A stretch of 18,123 nt of DNA, from the NCBI GenBank assembly GCA_910585955.1, contig CAJUGC010000018.1, positions 1 to 18,123 on the forward strand. Direction: 5' to 3'. Source of the stretch: an uncultured Christensenella sp. (GTDB lineage Bacteria; Bacillota; Clostridia; Christensenellales; Pumilibacteraceae). The notes beneath the pieces were generated by a model that was not told the origin of the DNA, did not search any database, and saw only the letters and a list, made by a program, of their open reading frames with translations. Shown here one piece after another: positions 1 through 6,691 of the stretch; positions within the stretch are counted from its first letter, which is position 1, and every line of letters starts with the position of its first letter. Both the position numbers and the translations under genes were made by a program.

Positions 1-90
1 GAGGCGACCTCGAAGAATATAGACAACGGCCGCAATGCGCTTGCGTTCGGTTCATTTAATTCGTTTTCCCAACTCGATATTGTCGATTGA
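1..90 (+). CDS. C-terminal fragment of an unknown protein (partial)
   Basis: The first frame is open from the window edge for 29 codons and stops with TGA at 88-90. Its end reads ...FSQLDIVD. Codon choice resembles the confident genes further on, and the GC-richer composition ends at the stop. Too little is present to recognise a family. Other frames on both strands also contain short open stretches here, so the reading is tentative. A promoter for the tRNA follows within 35 bases. Confidence 0.35.
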   Translation, partial: EATSKNIDNGRNALAFGSFNSFSQLDIVD

Positions 91-124
91 CCAAAAAATG
101 CTTAAACCAAAGGCAATAAAACAG

Positions 125-153
125 TTGACTTTTATTTCGTCAATTAGTATAAT
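125..153 (+). promoter_or_regulatory. Promoter of the tRNA-Ser gene
   Basis: TTGACT (125-130) and TATAAT (148-153) are separated by 17 bp, a near-consensus housekeeping sigma promoter. Transcription would start near 160, about 15 bases before the mature tRNA. No other gene lies between. Confidence 0.8.
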
Positions 154-174
154 AATGAGGCTAAGCATTTTTAC

Positions 175-263
175 GGAAGCGTATCGAAGTGGTCATAACG
201 GCCCGCACTCGAAATGCGGTAGCCCGCAAGGGCTCGTGAGTTCGAATCTCACCGCTTCCGCCA
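175..263 (+). tRNA. tRNA-Ser (anticodon CGA)
   Basis: The acceptor stem GGAAGCG (175-181) pairs with CGCTTCC (253-259), followed by discriminator G260 and an encoded CCA (261-263). The anticodon stem CCGCA/TGCGG (203-207/215-219) encloses loop CTCGAAA, giving anticodon CGA (210-212), which reads UCG serine codons. The long variable arm, AGCCC/GGGCT with a GCAA loop (221-234), is the class II hallmark of tRNA-Ser. The T-loop motif GTTCGAATC is present at 239-247. Confidence 0.97.
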
Positions 264-266
264 CGC

Positions 267-299
267 AAACCCAAACGTATATTCGGCTTGGGTTTTTTT
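267..299 (+). terminator. Intrinsic terminator of tRNA-Ser
   Basis: The stem AAACCCAA (267-274) pairs with TTGGGTTT (288-295), and a T run continues to 299. It starts directly after the CCA end of the tRNA. Confidence 0.85.
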
Positions 300-360
300 A
301 TTGCTTATTGATATTCTTAGCAACCCTAAATTAAGAATGATAGCCACAACGACTTTGTTT

Positions 361-388
361 TTGATTTACAAAGCAAAGATAGTATAAT
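361..388 (+). promoter_or_regulatory. Orphan promoter-like sequence
   Basis: TTGATT (361-366) and TATAAT (383-388) are spaced by 16 bp. The next gene starts only at 749, so a transcript from here would have a leader of about 350 nt or would be a separate small RNA. In such AT-rich sequence a chance match is possible. Confidence 0.35.
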
Positions 389-678
389 ATAAACATTCGA
401 TATATGCAAATAAAAAAGTATATATGAAAGAAATTTATAGATAAAATAATTATTTCGTTTTATATCGGAGTATGGACGGCTTTTGACACCTTTATCAATG
501 AGCACATCGGCGCCCTCATTATTTAATCCGACAGCATTTATTATAGTTACATCACCGAATTATTACGCAATGCTGTTTGCAATTAACACATTTTGCAAAC
601 TCTGTATTCGCGTTGTATTCGAATACGTCATTTATTCATATAAACCTAAAAACGAGTATCTCCATTCAATTCTTTTGC

Positions 679-707
679 TTGTCTTTTTTCTATCGAAATG
701 ATATAAT
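679..707 (+). promoter_or_regulatory. Promoter of the tautomerase-GNAT gene
   Basis: TTGTCT (679-684) and TATAAT (702-707) are spaced by 17 bp. The expected start near 714 leaves a 35-nt leader containing AAAAGGAG before the ATG at 749. Confidence 0.6.
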
Positions 708-748
708 TATTATAAGAAGATTTTACAAAAGATTAAAAGGAGTACAAG

Positions 749-1378
749 ATGCCCTACATAAAAATCGAAAGCGGAAAACTGCCCGAGGAACAAAAGACTG
801 CTCTTATTGAAAAAATTACGGAAATTGCGGCGGAAATAACGAGTATTCCACAAGAATTTTTCATTACCACCATCACAGAACTTCCCGACGCAAATTTCGG
901 TATAGGCGGAAAAACAATCGATAAATATAAAAGCAATGATTTAAACGTATCGTTTGAACGCGCTGCGAACAGCGATATTTACTCAGTGTTTATATTAAGC
1001 AAAACATATATCGACAAATTCGAAAACATAAGAAACGGAGACTACTGCAAAGTTTTGGATAGAGCATTCCAAAAAGCTCAGAAAAGCATAGACGATTACA
1101 ATCGTATAATCGTAAACGGCTGCAAAGCCGGTTATTATTGTTTTCATAAAAATGAAAACTTTGCGGAACTTGATGAAGTATTTGTGACGCCTCCGTTTCA
1201 CATAAGCGATGTATGCAAAAGCATCGTAGAAAACTGTCTCGATAAAACAGCTTTACCAATCGTAACGCGCGTATATACAAAAGATCTCGTTTCGATAGAA
1301 ATTTTTAAAAGACTCGGCTTCGAAATATCGGGCAACATCGAAAATTCAAAGTTTCTTATGAAATTTAAAAATCGCTGA
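749..1378 (+). CDS. Tautomerase (4-OT-like) fused to a GNAT-like domain
   Basis: This 209-residue protein has two parts. Residues 1-61 form a complete 4-oxalocrotonate-tautomerase-like unit: MPYIKIESGKLPEEQK, an amphipathic helix, then the ITELPDANFGIGGK turn typical of the family. The Pro after Met would become the N-terminal catalytic proline once Met is removed. Residues from about 115 to 205 resemble a GNAT acetyltransferase: IIVNGCKAGYYCF, then LDEVFVTPPF, then VTRVYTKDLVSIEIFKRLGFE, the usual end of the fold. The acetyl-CoA pyrophosphate loop (normally Q/RxxGxG/A) is degenerate, reading HISDVC at 151-156, so acetyltransfer is uncertain. The middle (70-115) is unassigned. The start is set by AAAAGGAG 8 bases upstream. 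The gene stands alone, convergent with the ZIP gene. Substrate is unknown. Confidence 0.8.
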   Translation: MPYIKIESGKLPEEQKTALIEKITEIAAEITSIPQEFFITTITELPDANFGIGGKTIDKYKSNDLNVSFERAANSDIYSVFILSKTYIDKFENIRNGDYCKVLDRAFQKAQKSIDDYNRIIVNGCKAGYYCFHKNENFAELDEVFVTPPFHISDVCKSIVENCLDKTALPIVTRVYTKDLVSIEIFKRLGFEISGNIENSKFLMKFKNR

Positions 1379-1460
1379 TTCTCTTTAACTTTTTCCACTC
1401 TTCGAAGCATAAGTAATGACAGGACAGTCAATAGGCAACTTGCGCATATAATAACTAAAT

Positions 1461-2255
1461 TCAGCCGAGCGCCACATCAAGTATCATCATTACAAGGAAG
1501 CCCACGATACATCCCACCACAGCAAGATTTTTGTGCTCGTTTGCTTCGGGAATGAGTTCTCCGCAAACGACGCAAATCATAGCACCGGCACTGAACGCAA
1601 GCGCAAACGGAAGCATTGCACGAATTGCCGTCGCAAGAAAAAAGCCTATTACGGCGGCAATAGGCTCCACTACGCCGCTCGCTTGACCGTAAAAGAAGGA
1701 TTTGGCTCGACTTATGCCTTCGCGCCGCAGAGGTAAAGCGACAGATACGCCCTCGGGAAAGTTCTGTATTCCAATACCCAATGCAAGCAGCAGCGCGCCT
1801 ATAGAATCACAGCCTTCCACACCAAGCGCCATAGCGCCAAACGCTACGCCGACGCTAAGCCCCTCCGGAATATTGTGAAGCGTTATGGACGAAACAAGCA
1901 TTATACTGCGCTTTACGGATTTACCCTTGTGTTCGTCGCCGAACTTTAGTGTTTTATCGAGAAGCAATCCCGCTCCTACCACAAACAAACCGCCGATAAA
2001 GAATCCCACCGCAGGCCATAGCCAAGGTATGTAACCGAGCGTTTCGGAAAGCTCTATGGCGGGGGACAACAGCGACCAAAACGATGCGGCAATCATGACT
2101 CCGGCGGAAAATCCCATCATCAGATCAAGCACCTTTTTATTCACCGTTTTGAAAAACAGAACGGTCGCCGCACCGAGAGCGGTTACTCCCCAAGTAAACA
2201 ATGTGGCTATCAAGGCAAGCCATACGGGAGGAATGTCAGTCAAAAAATCAATCAT
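1461..2255 (-). CDS. ZIP-family divalent metal transporter
   Basis: The product has 264 residues and is an integral membrane protein of the ZIP family (GufA/ZupT-like), expected to bring Zn2+ or another divalent metal into the cytoplasm. Hydrophobic segments run along the whole length. The two signature metal-binding helices carry HNIPEG (127-132) and QNFPEG (164-169). The hydrophilic loop around 101-117 (KFGDEHKGKSVKR) is the usual cytoplasmic variable loop. The start at 2255 is chosen because AGGAG lies 8-9 bases upstream. A longer frame to 2351 exists, but its extra 32 residues are not transporter-like and cross the promoter region. It is divergent from mntP 100 bp away. Metal specificity cannot be read from sequence alone. 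Confidence 0.93.
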   Translation of the reverse strand: MIDFLTDIPPVWLALIATLFTWGVTALGAATVLFFKTVNKKVLDLMMGFSAGVMIAASFWSLLSPAIELSETLGYIPWLWPAVGFFIGGLFVVGAGLLLDKTLKFGDEHKGKSVKRSIMLVSSITLHNIPEGLSVGVAFGAMALGVEGCDSIGALLLALGIGIQNFPEGVSVALPLRREGISRAKSFFYGQASGVVEPIAAVIGFFLATAIRAMLPFALAFSAGAMICVVCGELIPEANEHKNLAVVGCIVGFLVMMILDVALG

Positions 2256-2286
2256 ACGATTTTCTCCTATTGTATTTATCTCTTGC

Positions 2287-2324
2287 ATTATATTTTCCAA
2301 ATGAAAATCATGTGATTTTATAAA
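2287..2324. promoter_or_regulatory. Divergent promoter region with operator-like palindrome (ZIP/mntP)
   Basis: A perfect inverted repeat, AAAATCA-TG-TGATTTT, occupies 2304-2319. On its left lies a minus-strand -10, TATAAT (2292-2287). On its right a plus-strand -10, TATAAA (2319-2324), overlaps the palindrome by one base. Neither promoter has a good -35, as is common where a regulator acts. A metalloregulator of the Fur or DtxR/MntR type is a natural candidate, but the site does not match a consensus I can name with confidence. Confidence 0.5.
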
Positions 2325-2355
2325 CCACAAAATCCGAGTTTTGCGAGGCATAGCT

Positions 2356-2922
2356 ATGGACTATCTGTTTCTTATCTTAATAGCTGTTTCACTGAGTCTC
2401 GACGCTTTTTCGGTTTCGATCTGCAACGGTATGGTGATGGAACTCAACGTCAAACGACGATTATTTATCGCTTCTACATTCGGCACGATGCAAGGCGTTA
2501 TGCCGCTTATAGGCTATTTCGTCGGCTCTCTTTTTGTTGACTACATCAGACCTTACGACGGCATTCTATCCTTTGCGCTTCTTCTCGTGATAGGATTAAA
2601 AATGATAATCGACGCCGTCAAAAGCCGCAAAGAAAGTTGCTCTATAGCTAAGTTTTCCGTGCCTACAATCCTTGTACAAGGTATTGCGACCAGTATAGAC
2701 GCGCTCGCTGTCGGAGTATCTCTGCTTACAATGAATATCTTAATATGGGTAAGCATATCGGTTATCGCAATTGTGACCTTTCTTTTAACTTTGCTTGCGC
2801 TGTTTTTCGGCGGAAAGCTTATCGGGCTGTTCAGAGGTCGAACGTATGTCGCCGAAATAATAGGAGGGTGCGTGCTCATTCTCATAGGGCTGAAATTGCT
2901 TCTCGAAAGTCTGCTTGCATAA
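2356..2922 (+). CDS. mntP: Putative manganese efflux pump MntP
   Basis: This 188-residue inner-membrane protein has six hydrophobic helices and matches MntP, which exports Mn2+ and protects against manganese toxicity. The two symmetric halves each carry the family's acidic helix: LSLDAFSVSI (Asp16) and ATSIDALAVGVSL (Asp115). The length is typical. The ATG at 2356 is preferred over a TTG at 2341 because GAGG sits 7 bases before it and the protein then begins directly with helix 1. Many mntP genes are controlled by a yybP-ykoY manganese riboswitch, but the short 100-bp upstream region leaves no room for one. Pairing with a divergent ZIP importer suggests a metal-homeostasis module. A terminator follows. 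Confidence 0.93.
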   Translation: MDYLFLILIAVSLSLDAFSVSICNGMVMELNVKRRLFIASTFGTMQGVMPLIGYFVGSLFVDYIRPYDGILSFALLLVIGLKMIIDAVKSRKESCSIAKFSVPTILVQGIATSIDALAVGVSLLTMNILIWVSISVIAIVTFLLTLLALFFGGKLIGLFRGRTYVAEIIGGCVLILIGLKLLLESLLA

Positions 2923-2938
2923 TACCCTGCAATAATTT

Positions 2939-2960
2939 GCCGCTCAGAGCGGCTTTTTTT
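2939..2960 (+). terminator. Terminator after mntP
   Basis: The stem GCCGCT/AGCGGC (2939-2944/2948-2953) with a CAG loop is followed by seven T. The flanks TGCAATAA and TTATTGCA extend the symmetry. Confidence 0.9.
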
Positions 2961-3053
2961 ATTGCAAAAAAACAGCTTAATTTCTCAAATACGCCATATT
3001 TCGCCTATAAGTTTTTGTTACAATATGGGAAGTAAAACAACCGAGGATTTGCC

Positions 3054-3365
3054 ATGAATATACAACATAAATTTAACGGCGGCACTCTGCAAATCAATCT
3101 CATCGGAGAACTTGACGAAAGTCATGCCGAATTCGTGCGCGACAATCTCGACGAAATATTCAGAAGCCGCGCCATAGACGAGGTCATAATAGATCTGTCC
3201 AAACTTTCCTTTATGGACAGCACAGGCATTGGCGTCCTAATAGGACGCTATAAGATTCTAAACAATCGCGGAATAGGTCTGAAAATAGCCAGACCGTCGC
3301 GTCCCGTAGACAAAGTATTGTCACTGACAGGCATATATAAAATAATGCCGAAAATCATTCAATAA
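3054..3365 (+). CDS. spoIIAA: Anti-sigma F factor antagonist SpoIIAA
   Basis: This 103-residue protein is a single STAS domain. In the forespore, unphosphorylated SpoIIAA binds SpoIIAB and frees sigma-F; SpoIIAB inactivates it by phosphorylating a serine. The conserved phosphorylation motif is MDSTGIGVLIGRYK, with the target serine at residue 56. The preceding strand, VIIDLSKLSF, and the C-terminal SLTGIYKIMP are also family-typical. GAGG lies 8 bases before the ATG. It is first in an operon with spoIIAB (13 bases on) and sigF, the standard order in spore formers. A sigma-H or Spo0A promoter is expected, but no clear consensus was found; TACAAT at 3019-3024 lacks a good -35. Confidence 0.96.
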   Translation: MNIQHKFNGGTLQINLIGELDESHAEFVRDNLDEIFRSRAIDEVIIDLSKLSFMDSTGIGVLIGRYKILNNRGIGLKIARPSRPVDKVLSLTGIYKIMPKIIQ

Positions 3366-3378
3366 GCGGAGAAGTCAA

Positions 3379-3825
3379 ATGAACAGCAATTATATGAACC
3401 TTAAAATAAAAGCAATAAGCTCCAATGAAGCATTTGCAAGAAGTGTTGTGGGCGCATTTTGCACGCAGCTCAATCCGACTCTTGATGAAATTTCGGACAT
3501 CAAGACCGCAGTATCGGAAGCCGTCACGAACTGCATAGTGCACGCATACGTCTACAAAGACGGAATAATTGAAATCGAAGCAACCATAGAGGACAACCGT
3601 ATACATATCGAAATAAAAGATACCGGTATCGGAATCCAAGATATCGAGCAAGCGCGCCGACCGTTTTTTACGACAAAGCCCGACGAAGAGCGCTCCGGAA
3701 TGGGATTCACCGTAATGGAATCTTTCATGGATATGCTTGAAGTTTTGCCCAACGAACCTTGCGGCACAATAGTAAAGATGTCCAAAAACTTCGATGTGAA
3801 TTCAAGCGGAGCGAACCAAACGTGA
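3379..3825 (+). CDS. spoIIAB: Anti-sigma F factor / serine kinase SpoIIAB
   Basis: This 148-residue GHKL-type kinase holds sigma-F inactive in an ATP-dependent complex and phosphorylates SpoIIAA. The N box is SEAVTNCIVHAY, with Glu47 and Asn51 expected to handle Mg-ATP. The G1 box is DTGIGI (81-86), and the ATP lid with G2 is TTKPDEERSGMGFTVM. Length and N-terminus match the family. The ribosome site GGAG lies 8-9 bases before the ATG. The stop TGA overlaps the GTG start of sigF, so the two are probably translationally coupled, which would keep anti-sigma and sigma in proportion. Confidence 0.96.
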   Translation: MNSNYMNLKIKAISSNEAFARSVVGAFCTQLNPTLDEISDIKTAVSEAVTNCIVHAYVYKDGIIEIEATIEDNRIHIEIKDTGIGIQDIEQARRPFFTTKPDEERSGMGFTVMESFMDMLEVLPNEPCGTIVKMSKNFDVNSSGANQT

Positions 3826-4538
3826 TTGAACAAAACGAACTGCTGGAGCTTATAAAACAAGCGCAAGCGGGTAGTGAAGAAGCGAAAACAAGGATACTGA
3901 CCGAAAATTCCCCTCTTATCAAAAGCGTCATACGTCGCTTTAAAAATAAGGGTGTGGAATACGAAGATCTTTACCAGCTCGGCAGTATAGGCTTTTTAAA
4001 AGCTATCAAAAATTTTTCGCCGGATTTCGGCGTTAAATTTTCGACATACGCCGTTCCTATGGTTGCGGGAGAAGTAAAGCGATTTCTTCGAGACGACGGA
4101 TATATAAAGGTATCGCGTTCTACAAAATCGCTTGCGGCCAAGATAGCATACTTCACACAAACATATAAAAACGAAAACCGCACTTCGCCGAAAATAGAAG
4201 AGATTGCCGCCGCCTTCGGCATAGAAGCGCAAGAAGTCGTATTCGCCATGGATTCGGCAAAATTTCCGATTTCCATATACGATAAATCGGATGACGAACA
4301 CAGCCAGTCCATTTTCGAAAAGCTCGCATCCGACGAAACCTCGGACGACAATCTCGACAAAATCATTTTGAAAGACATAATAGAAAAACTCGACGAACGC
4401 GAAAAAAAAATAATCGTTTTACGGTATTTCAGGGACAAAACCCAAAGCGAAGTCGCAAGAGTGCTGAAAGTGTCGCAAGTACAAGTGTCGCGGTTGGAAT
4501 CTAAGATACTCGACAAATTGAAAACCGAGCTTGTTTGA
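3822..4538 (+). CDS. sigF: RNA polymerase sigma-F factor
   Basis: The product is 238 residues and directs early forespore transcription. Region 2 reads EDLYQLGSIGFLKAIKNF followed by FSTYAVPMVAGEVKRFLRDD. Region 4 contains the helix-turn-helix KTQSEVARVLKVSQVQVSRLE. The start chosen is GTG at 3822, which overlaps the spoIIAB stop as GTGA; GGAG lies about 10 bases upstream. An in-frame ATG at 3759 would add 21 residues inside spoIIAB that do not resemble sigma N-termini. The operon context with SpoIIAA and SpoIIAB separates it from sigma-G and sigma-B relatives. A terminator follows. Confidence 0.95.
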   Translation: MIEQNELLELIKQAQAGSEEAKTRILTENSPLIKSVIRRFKNKGVEYEDLYQLGSIGFLKAIKNFSPDFGVKFSTYAVPMVAGEVKRFLRDDGYIKVSRSTKSLAAKIAYFTQTYKNENRTSPKIEEIAAAFGIEAQEVVFAMDSAKFPISIYDKSDDEHSQSIFEKLASDETSDDNLDKIILKDIIEKLDEREKKIIVLRYFRDKTQSEVARVLKVSQVQVSRLESKILDKLKTELV

Positions 4539-4581
4539 TAAAACCAAACCTTTATTCGCTATAAGAATACATCATTAAAAT

Positions 4582-4606
4582 AAAAGCGTCAGACGACGCT
4601 TTTTTT
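4582..4606 (+). terminator. Terminator after sigF
   Basis: The stem AAAAGCGTC/GACGCTTTT (4582-4590/4595-4603) with an AGAC loop ends in a T run. It separates the spoIIA operon from the spoVA genes, implying separate promoters. Confidence 0.9.
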
Positions 4607-4661
4607 GCTTTGCGACCGCTTTATTTTTGACATTGCGGCGGATAAAACCCGAGTGGATTTT

Positions 4662-4692
4662 GCATATTAAATACGAGGCAAAGAACATGAAT
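4662..4692 (+). promoter_or_regulatory. Weak candidate forespore (sigma-G/F-like) promoter for spoVA
   Basis: GCATA (4662-4666) matches a sigma-F/G -35, and CATGAAT (4686-4692) partly matches the sigma-G -10 CATnnTA after 19 bp. Family knowledge places spoVA under sigma-G. The -10 match is imperfect and the spacer is one base long, so this is only a candidate. Use of this site would exclude translation of the small frame at 4687. Confidence 0.3.
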
Positions 4693-4800
4693 CACAGAGA
4701 CACCAAATACGATCTATATTCCAATGCGGACGACAATGAAATTCGCGTAAAAGAAGGAGAATTGAAAAATGAACAACAGTTTGACTCAAGAGAGAAATGA
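4687..4800 (+). CDS. Possible 37-residue small protein upstream of spoVAC
   Basis: An ATG at 4687, with GAGG 8 bases upstream, opens a 37-codon frame beginning MNHRDTKYDLYSNADDNEIR. It is hydrophilic and acidic, without a membrane segment. It stops at 4800, inside spoVAC, overlapping it by 32 bases in another frame. No family is recognised. It may be a real small spore protein, a leader peptide coupling translation into spoVAC, or chance. The candidate sigma-G -10 overlaps its start codon. Confidence 0.3.
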   Translation: MNHRDTKYDLYSNADDNEIRVKEGELKNEQQFDSREK

Positions 4801-5236
4801 GCGATACGACAAATACGTTAAAGCCGTCACGCCTTCCACGTCTATGCCGAAATCTCTATGGAACAGCTTTTGGATCGGCGGACTTACCTGCTGTATCGGT
4901 CAAGCGATTTACGATATATTTCATGCGATATTTCCGTCATTTTCTCAAGATATGCTTGGCAATATGGCTTCCATGACGCTTATAACGATAGCCATACTGT
5001 TTACGGGACTCGGATTCTATGACGTAATCGCAAGAAGAGGGGGAGCCGGTTCGTTTTTACCGATCACGGGTTTTGCAAACGCTATGTCAAGCGCTTCGAT
5101 GGAGTTCAAAACAGAAGGACTTATCTTCGGAACAAGTGTTAAACTTTTCTCTGTTGTCGGTCCCGTCATAGTTAACGGCATTGTGTGGTCTACGGTTGCG
5201 GGTCTTATTCATCTTATAATATTCGGGAGGATATAA
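4769..5236 (+). CDS. spoVAC: Stage V sporulation protein SpoVAC
   Basis: This 155-residue membrane protein of the spore inner membrane is required for loading dipicolinic acid (DPA) into the forespore and its release at germination; in Bacillus it behaves as a mechanosensitive channel. After a hydrophilic N-terminus with the typical VKAVTPSTSMPKSLWNSF, hydrophobic helices begin at IGGLTCCIGQAIYDIF. The segment ARRGGAGSFLPITGFANAM is strongly conserved in SpoVAC and is shared in outline with SpoVAE. GGAG lies 8-9 bases before the ATG. It is first of the three-gene clostridial set; spoVAA, spoVAB and spoVAF are absent here. The stop and next start overlap as TAATG. Confidence 0.95.
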   Translation: MNNSLTQERNERYDKYVKAVTPSTSMPKSLWNSFWIGGLTCCIGQAIYDIFHAIFPSFSQDMLGNMASMTLITIAILFTGLGFYDVIARRGGAGSFLPITGFANAMSSASMEFKTEGLIFGTSVKLFSVVGPVIVNGIVWSTVAGLIHLIIFGRI

Positions 5237-6309
5237 TGGGCGTTGTACTTCACAAAGGCGAGAACTGCGGTTTCACAGATAAAACCATAATACCCACGCC
5301 GAAACATCAAAAATCCGGCGGAAAACAGACGATATTTTTCAATAACCCACCCAAAATCATCGGTAGAATGTCCGTTGTAGGCGAAAAAGAAGGGAAAGGT
5401 CCTTTAAGCGATTATTTCGATAAGATAGTCAACGACGCAAAGTGGGGCGAAAAGACATTCGAGCGTGCGGAAATAGATATGCTTATGAGCGCGATAAGAG
5501 GCTCTATTGAAAGTGCGGAAATAAAAGAAGAGGACGTCGATATGCTTATAACAGGCGACCTTTTAAATCAGCTCACAAGCTCCAGCTATGCAGCGCGAGA
5601 CCTTACAATACCGCATCTCGGACTCTACAGCGCTTGTTCTACCATGTCGGAATCCCTTGCCGTCGGTTCGTCGTTTGTAAACGCAGGATATTTCGATACC
5701 GTTGTTTGCGCTACGGTAAGCCATTTCGCGACCGCCGAAAGGCAATTCCGATATCCGCTCGAATACGGTTGCCAACGGCCGCCTTACGCGCAATGGACGG
5801 TTACGGGCGCAGGCAGCACAGTTCTTTCGTCGAAAGGTTCGGGACCGCGCATAACCATGGCGACATTCGGGAAAGTTGTCGATTTCGGTATTAACGACTT
5901 AAACAACCTCGGAGCAGCCATGGCGCCCGCAGCCATGTCGACGCTGACAGCGCTTTTTGAAGAAACAGGTTCCGAACCCGGAGACTACGATCTGATCCTT
6001 ACGGGAGATCTCGGAAAACTCGGCTCGGATATTATGAGGGATCTCATGATAGAGCAAGGATACTTCCTCGGACAAAACTATATCGACTGCGGGAATATGG
6101 TTTACGACGTAACGCAAAAATGCTATCAAGGCGGAAGCGGAGCAGGGTGTAGCGCGTCGGTTATCAATTCCTTTGTGCTCGATAAGCTCGAAGAAGGTGA
6201 ATATAATCGCGTTGCTTATCTTGCAACCGGCGCTCTGATGAGCACGCAAAGTTGTTATCAAGGCGAAACTATACCGTGTATAAGCCATGCGGTGGTAATC
6301 GAGAGGTAA
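5236..6309 (+). CDS. spoVAD: Stage V sporulation protein SpoVAD
   Basis: This 357-residue protein has a thiolase-like fold and is the DPA-binding component of the SpoVA uptake machinery at the spore inner membrane. Diagnostic stretches are KQTIFFNNPPKIIGRMSVVG near the N-terminus, KWGEKTFERAE, LGLYSACSTMSESLAVGS, ATVSHFATAERQFRYPLEYG and LTGDLGKLGSDIM. The first 28 or so residues before KQTIFF form a hydrophilic extension that I do not expect in most SpoVAD proteins. The start is nevertheless supported by GGGAGG 5 bases upstream and the TAATG overlap with spoVAC. An upstream in-frame ATG at 5185 lies inside spoVAC and is rejected. Confidence 0.96.
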   Translation: MGVVLHKGENCGFTDKTIIPTPKHQKSGGKQTIFFNNPPKIIGRMSVVGEKEGKGPLSDYFDKIVNDAKWGEKTFERAEIDMLMSAIRGSIESAEIKEEDVDMLITGDLLNQLTSSSYAARDLTIPHLGLYSACSTMSESLAVGSSFVNAGYFDTVVCATVSHFATAERQFRYPLEYGCQRPPYAQWTVTGAGSTVLSSKGSGPRITMATFGKVVDFGINDLNNLGAAMAPAAMSTLTALFEETGSEPGDYDLILTGDLGKLGSDIMRDLMIEQGYFLGQNYIDCGNMVYDVTQKCYQGGSGAGCSASVINSFVLDKLEEGEYNRVAYLATGALMSTQSCYQGETIPCISHAVVIER

Positions 6310-6313
6310 AAAT

Positions 6314-6691
6314 ATGACTGTATTTTTGAACTATTTGTTGACATATACGACGGTATTCGGAGTGGGCGGACTCATTTGTTCCGCCGCTCAAATACTCGTA
6401 GTAAAGACTAAGCTTACACCTGCGCGAATACTCGTATTATTCCTTATTCTCGGAATCGTGCTCGAAGGATTCGGGATATACAAATATATTTTCGGATTTG
6501 CAAAGTCCGGAGTAAGCATACCTATAATAGGCTTCGGAGCGGCACTCGCCAAAGGCTCGATCGAAATGGCGCGGCAAGTCGGTTTCCTCGGAGCGTTTGC
6601 CGGCGGTCTCGTTCGTACCGCATACGGAGTGGGCGCCGCAATAGTAGCAAGTTATCTCGTGACATTGGTTTTCTCTCCGAAATCCAAATAA
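6314..6691 (+). CDS. spoVAE: Stage V sporulation protein SpoVAE
   Basis: This 125-residue, largely hydrophobic protein is the third member of the core SpoVA DPA channel. Helices begin at YTTVFGVGGLICSAAQILV and LVLFLILGIVLEGFGIY. The conserved motif AKSGVSIPIIGFGAALAKGS, which mirrors the corresponding segment of SpoVAC, follows them. GAGAGG, ending just before the spoVAD stop, serves as the ribosome site; spacing from spoVAD is 4 bases. The stop overlaps the next gene as TAATG at 6689-6693. Confidence 0.95.
   Translation: MTVFLNYLLTYTTVFGVGGLICSAAQILVVKTKLTPARILVLFLILGIVLEGFGIYKYIFGFAKSGVSIPIIGFGAALAKGSIEMARQVGFLGAFAGGLVRTAYGVGAAIVASYLVTLVFSPKSK

Larger units (their letters stand above)
300..748. 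other. AT-rich gap with no convincing gene
   Basis: Short open frames on the plus strand in this stretch look like chance AT-rich translation and lack good ribosome sites. A GC-richer island around 475-570 reads on the minus strand as a peptide including NEGADVLIDKGVKSRP, with no start and with two stop codons just upstream. It may be a gene relic. Promoter-like sequences are listed separately. Confidence 0.5.

Noticed and set aside
35..334. 99-codon open frame over the tRNA region
   Set aside because: It runs straight through the tRNA-Ser gene, its promoter and its terminator, and has no ribosome site.
483..810. Two overlapping plus-strand open frames before the tautomerase gene
   Set aside because: The translations are low-complexity AT-driven sequence, lack Shine-Dalgarno sites, and cross the promoter and start of the 749 gene.
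2256..2351. Longer N-terminus for the ZIP transporter
   Set aside because: The extra 32 residues cover the promoter and palindrome. The ATG at 2255 has a good ribosome site and starts directly at the membrane domain.
2256..2355. yybP-ykoY manganese riboswitch before mntP
   Set aside because: The mntP leader would be only about 25-30 bases if its TATAAA is used, too short for the aptamer, and no conserved core was seen.
3759..3821. Upstream ATG start for sigF
   Set aside because: It lies within spoIIAB without a ribosome site. The GTG overlap at 3822 gives the expected N-terminus.
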